Shown here: piece by piece, positions 51,402-59,300 of the stretch
How positions within the stretch are numbered: the first letter of the stretch is position 1
How the letters are laid out: every line of letters starts with the position of its first letter
Assembly (NCBI RefSeq): GCF_037201965.1
Contig: NZ_CP147518.1
Location: 2,045,001 to 2,109,000, forward strand
Length of the DNA stretch: 64,000 nucleotides
Reading direction: 5' to 3'
DNA from: Spirosoma sp. SC4-14
GTDB taxonomy: Bacteria; Bacteroidota; Bacteroidia; Cytophagales; Spirosomataceae
Program-made: the position numbers and the translations under genes
Notes under the pieces: model-generated
Databases searched by the model: none
What the model was told of the DNA's origin: nothing
Seen by the model: only the letters and a program-made list of their open reading frames with translations

Positions 51402-53519
51402 ATGAAACATCTGCTCCTGTCTGCTCTGGTCGCTGGCATTTTTCTTTTCGGTAAAACCCGTTCGCTGATCAACGCGTTGCCCGATACAAACTGGGCCGAA
51501 TACAATGGCGATGGCTCTCGAAGTCATTACTCTCCACTGACGCAGATCGATCAGCAGAATGTTAACAAGCTTCGGGTAGCCTGGACTTATGCATCGGGTG
51601 GAGCCGACACGGTGCTGAACCGAACCCAGATGCAGTGTAATCCGATTGTTGTCGATGGTATATTATATGGTGTGTCGGCCAATACGCAGGCCTTCGCCCT
51701 CGATGCAGCTACGGGACAGGAGCGCTGGAAAACGGCTATTTCCGACAATGATGGAACAACCAGCCGGGGTGTTACCTATTGGGCCAGTGGCTCGGACCGA
51801 CGGATTTTTTTTGGTGCCGGCAACGGGTTGTATGCGCTCGATGCCCATACGGGTAAACCCATTGAGTCGTTTGGCAAGCAGGGCCGCATTGATCTCAAAA
51901 AAGGCATAGAACGACCCGGTGGCGATAATTATGTGCTGGCCAATACACCCAACACGATTTATAAAAACCTGATTATTGTGGGCGTTCGGGTAGCCGAAAG
52001 CGAAACGGCGCTATTGGGCGATGTTCGGGCTTACGACACCCGAACGGGCCAACCAGTCTGGACGTTTCATACCATTCCACAAGTGGGTGAGTTTGGCTAC
52101 GATACCTGGTCGCCACAGCCCGCCCGCCAGCATATTGGTGGAGCCAATGCCTGGGCGGGTATGGCCATCGACCGGCAGCGGGGCATTGTCTACATTCCAA
52201 CGGGTTCGGCCGCTTATGATTTCTACGGAGGTAATCGAAAAGGAAATAACCTGTTCGCCAACTGCCTGCTGGCGCTGGATGCCAATACTGGAAAACGGCT
52301 ATGGCATTTTCAGCTCGTGCATCACGATGTTTGGGACCGCGATCCTCCCGCACCACCCAACCTGCTTACGGTTGTGCAGAAAGGAGACCATGGGCAACTC
52401 CGGCGCATCGATGCGGTAGCGCAGATTACCAAGCAGGGCTATGTGTTTGTTTTTGATCGGGTTACGGGGAAGCCATTGTTTCCAATTACCGAAACACCCG
52501 TTCCGCAGCAGACCGTACCGGGCGAACAGGTCAGCAAAACGCAGCCTATTCCGGCAAAACCCTACTTCGCCCGACAGTCGTTCACCGAAAATGATTTCAA
52601 TTCGTTTGCTGCAAACCGCGATTCGCTGGTAGCCGTTCTTCGAAATGCCCGAACAGGCCGTGCCTATATTCCATTAACCGACAAGCTGACAGTTTTCTTT
52701 CCGGGAACCGATGGGGGAGGCCAGTGGGGAGGAGCCGCCACCGATCCAAACGGAATTCTTTACGTGCCGTCGAAGGAAATTCCAGTGTATACTTCCTTGG
52801 TTCGACGCGAACAGAAGGCTGCCGGAGCATCGCTGACAGGCGCCAACCTCTACAGTTTGCGGTGCGCAGCCTGCCACGGAGCCGACCGCCGAGGTAATCA
52901 TGATGGTTCTTACCCATCGCTGGTAGCGGTAAACAAACGACTGGCAGATACGCAGATCGAGCAGATTTTGCTGAAAGGCCGGGGTATGATGCCGTCGTTT
53001 GCGCATCTGCCCGAAGCCGAACGAAAAGCCATTATCGATTTTCTGAATCAGAAAGCATCTCAGACAACCGTATTAACTGCACACCCATCGGAGATTCCGT
53101 ACCAGCATACAGGCTACAATCGGTGGTACGATGCAAACGGTTATCCGGTGAGTAGTCCGCCCTGGGGAACGCTCACCGCCATTGATTTGAACACCGGCAA
53201 CCGGTGCTGGCAGGTGCCCCTGGGTGAATACCCCGAGCTGACGAAACGCGGTGTGCCTGTTACCGGCACCGACAATTACGGCGGTCCATTGGTTACGGCC
53301 AGTAACCTGTTGTTCATTGCGGCCAGCCGTGATGAGCAGTTTCGGGCATTCGATGCACGGACAGGCAGGCAATTGTGGCAGGAAAAGTTGCCCGCAGCCG
53401 GTTATGCCTCGCCAAGCACGTATACGGTCAATGGAAAACAGTATGTAGTCATTGCCTGTGGTGGAGGTAAATTAAACACTCGTTCGGGCGACAGGTATGT
53501 GGCCTTTGCGCTGCCGTAA
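51402..53519 (+). CDS. PQQ-dependent sugar/alcohol dehydrogenase with inserted cytochrome c domain
   Basis: The 705-residue protein has a signal peptide and an eight-bladed quinoprotein propeller (WAEYNGDGSRSHYSPL, AGMAIDRQRGIVYIPTGSA, FQLVHHDVWDRDPPAPP, then the final blade GTLTAIDLNTG...NYGGPLVTASNLLF). A c-type cytochrome domain is inserted at about 480-565, before the last blade. Its heme motif is CAACH (Cys488, Cys491, His492) and the Met ligand lies in GMMPSFAHL. It oxidises sugars or alcohols in the periplasm and passes electrons from PQQ to heme. No PQQ synthesis genes are in the window. It follows the HTH-TM gene by 45 bp and is probably part of the PUL. Confidence 0.93.
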   Translation: MKHLLLSALVAGIFLFGKTRSLINALPDTNWAEYNGDGSRSHYSPLTQIDQQNVNKLRVAWTYASGGADTVLNRTQMQCNPIVVDGILYGVSANTQAFALDAATGQERWKTAISDNDGTTSRGVTYWASGSDRRIFFGAGNGLYALDAHTGKPIESFGKQGRIDLKKGIERPGGDNYVLANTPNTIYKNLIIVGVRVAESETALLGDVRAYDTRTGQPVWTFHTIPQVGEFGYDTWSPQPARQHIGGANAWAGMAIDRQRGIVYIPTGSAAYDFYGGNRKGNNLFANCLLALDANTGKRLWHFQLVHHDVWDRDPPAPPNLLTVVQKGDHGQLRRIDAVAQITKQGYVFVFDRVTGKPLFPITETPVPQQTVPGEQVSKTQPIPAKPYFARQSFTENDFNSFAANRDSLVAVLRNARTGRAYIPLTDKLTVFFPGTDGGGQWGGAATDPNGILYVPSKEIPVYTSLVRREQKAAGASLTGANLYSLRCAACHGADRRGNHDGSYPSLVAVNKRLADTQIEQILLKGRGMMPSFAHLPEAERKAIIDFLNQKASQTTVLTAHPSEIPYQHTGYNRWYDANGYPVSSPPWGTLTAIDLNTGNRCWQVPLGEYPELTKRGVPVTGTDNYGGPLVTASNLLFIAASRDEQFRAFDARTGRQLWQEKLPAAGYASPSTYTVNGKQYVVIACGGGKLNTRSGDRYVAFALP

Positions 53520-53610
53520 GAAGAATTTTACGTTATCTCTTACTCGGCAACCATTTTTATTGGCTTCTTTGCACTTCAGATACAGTACAGCCAAATTCTA
53601 TTCTGATCGC

Positions 53611-54981
53611 ATGAAATCATTTTGCAGTACGAGTGCAGGCTTATTACTCACCGGCTTGTTGTCGGTAACATTAAGTCAGGCTCAGTCGAATACCAATCTG
53701 CCTAAACCCGCCCCCCGTCAACTAGCCTGGCAACCAATGGAAACTACGGCTTTCCTGCATTTTACGGTAAATACGTATACGGATAAAGAATGGGGTGATG
53801 GTACCGAAAGTCCTGCTATTTTCAATCCGACAAAACTCGACGCCCGCCAGTGGATTAAAACGCTGAAAGATGCCGGGTTTAAGCTGGCAATTATTACGGC
53901 CAAGCACCACGATGGCTTTTGCCTGTGGCCCTCGAAAATGACCGAACATTCGGTGAAAAATAGCCCATGGAAAAACGGAAAAGGCGATGTGGTGAAAGAA
54001 GTGGCCGATGCCTGCCGTGAGTTTGGGCTTAAATTCGGGGTGTATCTATCGCCCTGGGACCGTCACGAACCCCGTTATGGAACGGCGGCTTACAACGACT
54101 ACTACAAAGCACAACTCCGCGAATTGCTGACCAACTACGGGCCCATTTCGGAAGTCTGGTTCGACGGTGCCAAAGGCGAAAATGCCAAAGATATGACCTA
54201 CGATTTTGCGGGTTACTGGGCATTGGTACGCGAGCTGCAGCCCAATGCGGTGATGTTCTCCGATGCTGGTCCCGATGTGCGCTGGGTTGGTAACGAAGCC
54301 GGTAATGCAGGCGAAACCTGCTGGTCGACGATCAATACCGAAGGGCTGGCTCCCGGCAAAGCCGATTCTAAATACCTGAACCGGGGCGATGCCAATGGCA
54401 AACAGTGGGTTCCGGCCGAAACCGATGTGTCGATTCGTCCGGGCTGGTTTTATCATGCGTCGGAGGATTCGAAAGTACGGTCGGGGAAGAATCTGGTCAA
54501 CCTGTATTATCAGTCGGTAGGTCGAAACAGTCTGCTTCTGCTCAATGTACCCCCCAATCGGGATGGGCTGTTTTCAGAACCCGACATGGTCAGTCTGAAA
54601 GAATTTCGGAGCATTCTGGACGAGACATTCAAAACGAATCTGGTGGCTAAGCAGCCTAAACTGACCGATAAAAAGCTAAGCACCTTTCTCACTGTTGCTG
54701 CCAATGAGCCAGTGGTGATCGATCTGGGAAAAGAACAAACCTTCGATCGTATTTCGATTCAGGAGAATATTGCGACTGGCCAGCGTGTCGCCAGTGGCCG
54801 GGTCGAATACTGGAACGGCTCCGACTGGCAACCGCTCCAAAGCTTTACGACGGTAGGCTACAAGCGACTACTGCGCTTCCCGGAGGTGAAAGCGTCGAAG
54901 TTGCGACTGTTCGTTACCAATGCGAACAGCCCGGTTCAACTGGCCGAATTTGGCGTGTATAAGGCGTCGTCGCGGGAGTAA
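53611..54981 (+). CDS. GH29-family alpha-L-fucosidase
   Basis: From the ATG at 53611 the protein has 456 residues, with a signal peptide (LLLTGLLSVTLSQAQ). The catalytic barrel contains AIITAKHHDGFCLWPS (HHDG at 99-102) and the nucleophile Asp185 in EVWFDGAKGE. A C-terminal F5/8C (CBM32-like) beta sandwich (about 365-456) ends AEFGVYKASS. It releases terminal alpha-linked fucose in the periplasm. The frame is open from 53497, but that part overlaps the PQQ gene end and precedes the signal peptide. It is followed by a small hairpin terminator. Confidence 0.93.
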   Translation: MKSFCSTSAGLLLTGLLSVTLSQAQSNTNLPKPAPRQLAWQPMETTAFLHFTVNTYTDKEWGDGTESPAIFNPTKLDARQWIKTLKDAGFKLAIITAKHHDGFCLWPSKMTEHSVKNSPWKNGKGDVVKEVADACREFGLKFGVYLSPWDRHEPRYGTAAYNDYYKAQLRELLTNYGPISEVWFDGAKGENAKDMTYDFAGYWALVRELQPNAVMFSDAGPDVRWVGNEAGNAGETCWSTINTEGLAPGKADSKYLNRGDANGKQWVPAETDVSIRPGWFYHASEDSKVRSGKNLVNLYYQSVGRNSLLLLNVPPNRDGLFSEPDMVSLKEFRSILDETFKTNLVAKQPKLTDKKLSTFLTVAANEPVVIDLGKEQTFDRISIQENIATGQRVASGRVEYWNGSDWQPLQSFTTVGYKRLLRFPEVKASKLRLFVTNANSPVQLAEFGVYKASSRE

Positions 54982-54982
54982 G

Positions 54983-55012
54983 CCTAAAAAGGTTTCTAAA
55001 ACCTTTTAGGTT
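54983..55012 (+). terminator. Short hairpin terminator after GH29
   Basis: CCTAAAAAGGTTT and AAAACCTTTTAGG (54983-55010) form a stem with one bulged A and a two-base loop, followed by TTTG. It lies two bases beyond the stop. Confidence 0.6.
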
Positions 55013-55126
55013 TGAACAAAAAACCTAGCCATGTTTCGATAAGAGTAATCGTTAAATGAAAGCGTAGATCAACAAATGCCGTACCTTGGTGGTTAAGTTT
55101 TATTACTCATTATCCATATTTCATTC

Positions 55127-56107
55127 ATGCTGTATCCTCTTACGTTCGAAACCATTTTTAAAGATAAAATCTGGGGTGGACAGAAAATAAAGACCATTCT
55201 GGGAAAAGACTTTTCGCCCCTGCCCAACTGTGGCGAAACCTGGGAAGTTTCCGATGTAGAAGGCAATGTGTCGGTTGTGAAGGAAGGAACGCTAAAGGGA
55301 AAATCACTTCGTGACCTGGTTGCGCAATATAAAGGTGAACTGGTTGGTAAACACGTTTACGACAAATTTGGCGACCGGTTTCCGCTGCTGATCAAGTTTA
55401 TCGATGCCAACGACGACCTGTCAATTCAGGTGCACCCCAACGACGATCTGGCGGCCAAACGCCATAGTGGATTTGGGAAAACCGAGATGTGGTACATCAT
55501 GCAGGCCGACGAGGGGGCCAAACTGAATTCGGGCTTCAACCGGGAGGTTACCAAAGACGAGTATGTAAAAGCCGTAGCCGATAACGCCATTCAGGACATT
55601 CTGAATATCGAATCGGCTAAACCGGGCGATGTGTTTTTTCTGCCAGCGGGTCGTGTTCATTACATCGGAAAGGGATTGCTGCTGGCCGAAATCCAGCAAA
55701 CATCCGATACGACCTACCGCATTTACGATTTCGATCGTGTCGATGCCACTACGGGCCAAAAGCGTGAGCTACATACCGAACAGGCCGTGGATGCAATCGA
55801 CTATCATCACTACGATCACTACAAAACGCAGTATGAGAAAACGCTCAACGAGAGCGTAAATGCGGTGAAGAGCGATTATTTCGTGACAAACGTGCTCAAT
55901 TTCGACGAAGAAGTGGAGCACGACTACACGCATATCGATTCGTTTGTGATTCTGATTTGTGTGGATGGTGCATTGACTATCGAAGCGAAAGGCGGCTATA
56001 GCGTATCGCTCAAGATGGGCCAGTGTGCTCTGATTCCGGCTTCGGTCAATAACGTGACGTTGGTTCCCGATGGCTCCATGACGGTGCTGGAAACCTACGT
56101 GCCGTAG
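55127..56107 (+). CDS. manA: Class I mannose-6-phosphate isomerase
   Basis: The 326-residue protein has the type I PMI cupin features: PLTFETIFKDKIWGG, GETWEVSDVEGN, the zinc-binding IQVHPNDDLA (His in Q-x-H) and KTEMWYIM (Glu ligand). The catalytic region includes GDVFFLPAGRVHYIGKG. It interconverts mannose 6-phosphate and fructose 6-phosphate. The length fits the short bacterial form. Placed after GH92 and GH29, it would channel mannose released by the PUL into glycolysis, or support GDP-mannose/GDP-fucose synthesis. It has its own upstream gap (145 bp) and a terminator. Confidence 0.95.
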   Translation: MLYPLTFETIFKDKIWGGQKIKTILGKDFSPLPNCGETWEVSDVEGNVSVVKEGTLKGKSLRDLVAQYKGELVGKHVYDKFGDRFPLLIKFIDANDDLSIQVHPNDDLAAKRHSGFGKTEMWYIMQADEGAKLNSGFNREVTKDEYVKAVADNAIQDILNIESAKPGDVFFLPAGRVHYIGKGLLLAEIQQTSDTTYRIYDFDRVDATTGQKRELHTEQAVDAIDYHHYDHYKTQYEKTLNESVNAVKSDYFVTNVLNFDEEVEHDYTHIDSFVILICVDGALTIEAKGGYSVSLKMGQCALIPASVNNVTLVPDGSMTVLETYVP

Positions 56108-56132
56108 GAAGGTAGTCGGATTGTTCTTCGCG

Positions 56133-56173
56133 ACGTGCAGGCTTGGCAAAATGCTGGGTCTGCACGTTTTTTT
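56133..56173 (+). terminator. Rho-independent terminator after manA
   Basis: ACGTGCAG (56133-56140) pairs with CTGCACGT (56160-56167) and is followed by seven T residues, 26 bp beyond the manA stop. Confidence 0.8.
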
Positions 56174-56274
56174 GTTAGGGATTTTCAGGAAATGTAGTGA
56201 ACGAGTATATGGCTGTTTTAAACTATTAATATGTAATTGGTAATATATAATTAGTGTATAAAGTTTATGCTGGT

Positions 56275-56312
56275 ACTTTTTTTGCTTTTATCTATATTTA
56301 AGCAAAAAAAGT
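56275..56312 (+). promoter_or_regulatory. Perfect 13-bp inverted repeat in the leader of the giant FN3 gene
   Basis: ACTTTTTTTGCTT at 56275-56287 is exactly mirrored at 56300-56312, with a 12-base loop. It ends 28 bp before the ATG of the 1801-residue protein. It may be an mRNA hairpin that affects translation, or an operator. The surrounding 56175-56340 DNA is very A+T rich, with no other visible signal. Confidence 0.5.
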
Positions 56313-56340
56313 AATCTTATTCACATCAGAACTATACACT

Positions 56341-59300
56341 ATGCGGTTGATCTATTCTGTCCGTAAGCTGTTTTTTCTATTCAAATTAGCCTTTTGGAGC
56401 TGTTTTTTGCTTTTCCCTTTCGCAGGAAGGGCACAGTATTGTACGCCATCGTCAAGCTGTGATGCTTTTAATTATCTGGACTCGTTTACGTTCAATGGGA
56501 TCTCTCTAAGCCAGAATTCAGGTTGTTCGGCAGGCGGTTATAGCTCGTTTTCAGTCGTTAGTACAACTGTTACAACAGGTGTAACAATTCCGTTTTCGGG
56601 TACTGTGGGAAGCTTTTATGAAAGTGTTAGCATCTGGGCTGATCTAAACCATAATGGCAGTTTTTCCGATGCGAGTGAACAGCTTTATAGTAATCCTGCA
56701 ACTTTTGCAAATACGTTCCAGGGAGCACTCATCATTCCGGCCGGAACAACTACTGGAACGCTTAATCTTCGAGTACGGATTGTATCTACCTATACAGGTG
56801 TGGCTGATGACCCTTGTAGTTCGTTAGCAAATAGTGAAACAGAGGATTATCAGGTTATGGTAGCCGCTCCTACAACGTATAATCCTTATGCTGCAAACAT
56901 AACCAATAGTAGTGCCGTTCTGACCTGGAATAATCTGGGAGGGGCGACTAGCTATGAATTGCAGTGGCGACCAGTAGGAGGGACGTACACAACCATTACC
57001 GGAATTTCGAGTACGACCTATGCGCTGGGGGGGCTCACAACCGGTACCAGCTACGAATGGCAAATGCGACCTACGGGTAGCAATCTTTGGAACGGACCAG
57101 TACAGTTTTCTACACTTTATCCTTGTCCGGGGCCACCTGTCAACTTATATACCAGTACCAGAACGGCGCAGGCCTATTTGTCTTGGTCCTTTTCGGATAG
57201 CAATTACCCTGATGCCACCTACGAAATTCAGCTTCGTCAAAGTGGTACAACGTCCTATTCAACAGTGGCCAGTGCTATTAGTACGACCGGATACTTGTTG
57301 ACCGGGTTAACGCCTGGTACGGAGTATAGCTGGCGTGTTCGGGCTAGCTGTTCTGATTATTCAACTCCCGCCAGTTTCACCACCTTGGATTGTTCGGTTC
57401 CTACTAGTATTATGACGAATAATGTGGTAGCAACTTCGGCGCAAGTATACTGGTATGATAATGATTATGGAAATACGTATACTGTTCAGTATAAGCCAAC
57501 TACGGCTTCTGACTGGATTTCGATTACTGGACTGACTTCTCCAGGGTATAGTCTTACCAGACTAACAACAGGCGTTTCCTATGACTGGAGAGTACAAAAG
57601 ACCTGTACTGCCACCGTGTCTTCGCCATTTAGCGCGATTGCCAATTTTACAACCAAATGCAATACTCCTTACCCAATATCTTATTGGGTAAAGTATAACA
57701 GAGCAGAAATTTATATCTCTAGCCCAGAGCCTGATGCTTCCTATACGGTGCAATATAAAGCCGGGATCGATGGCGCTTTTCAGACAATTTCGGGCGTTAG
57801 TGCTTACCCTTATTCGCTTACCGGTCTTCTTCCGAATACTACCTATTATGTTCAGGTACGTACCGATTGCAGTAACGGGACCTTTTCGGATTATTCGCCT
57901 TTAATCTCGTTTACCACACAGTGTTGGACACCTGGCATTAGTATTGGGCAGGTAGGCTGGAACTCGGTCTCTCTATCTTTTTTTGACAATAATGCCGCTG
58001 GAGAAACGAACTATGTTATTCAATATACACCTCTGAATGGAACTCCCGTATCGACTACGGCATCAACATCGCCATATTCACTTACCGGACTTGCCATCGA
58101 TCAGGCTTATTCTGTTCAGGTTCAGGCCGTGTGCGCACCCGGTATTACCTCTGCGTTGTCAAACGTGGCTTCATTTACGACGGCGTGTAGGGATATTTAT
58201 GGAACACCTTCGGTCACTAATGTACGTTCGCAGGGTGCGACGCTCAACTGGTACGATAGCGATAATACGGCTACGTATGAAATTCAATACCGGACACTGG
58301 CACCAACAATAAGTAATTTTGTAAGCCTTACGAATGTTACGGGAGGTTCTCCTGATTATAAGTCCTATTCGCTGTCTGGTTTGGCCGATAATACGACCTA
58401 TGAAGCGAAAATTCGGCGTGTTTGTGGGACTACTACTAGTGCCTTTACCACTTCCACCAATTTTACGACCCAGTGTAAAATACCTGGCATACCCTATGCG
58501 CAATGGAGGGATTATACAACGGTAACGCTTGGGGGATTTGCATATGAGATCGGCGCATCCTATGAATTACAGTATCGATTACAAGGGACAAGCGACTGGA
58601 TATCAGTGACTGGTATAATTGATAGCAGTTCGTCATATAGCGTAGAATTGAGTAATCTAATATCATCAAGTACTTATGAGACGCGGATACGTACTATTTG
58701 TTCGCCGACCTCAATGTCTCCCTTTTCGTCTTTAGGATCATTTTCGACAAAAAATTGTGATGTGCCATCGTCTTTACAAGTTAGTAAGCTTGGCCTTACA
58801 TCGGCAGAGGTAAGCTGGAGTACGCCTGGATTATTGGATGCCACCTATGAACTATCGTATGCTCCCGTTAGCCAGACGGCTACTGGTAACTGGACAACTG
58901 TGAAGGGTTTGAAAGGGACCTATTCCTCTTTTTCCGTAACTTATTCCCTGACGGGGCTTACTCCCAATACCGATTATAGCTGGCGGGTACGAACGTTTTG
59001 TACCGCAACTGCGAGTTCTGATTATGTGACGGGCCCAGACTTTCGACCAAGTTGTAGTATGCCGACCGATGCGCAAACTCTTTATGTCTCAGCCACTAGG
59101 GCGACACTCAGTTGGACTGGTTCGTCATTCGATCCATATGAAATACTGTGGCGCCAGCAGGGAACAACTACATTTACGTCGCTAACAACTACTGGTTATT
59201 CGTATACGTTAGAAGGGTTGTCGGTTAATGTAGGCTATGAATGGAAGGTCCGTACCCTTTGTGGGGCATTAGGTAATACTGATTTTACAAATCTTCAGCA

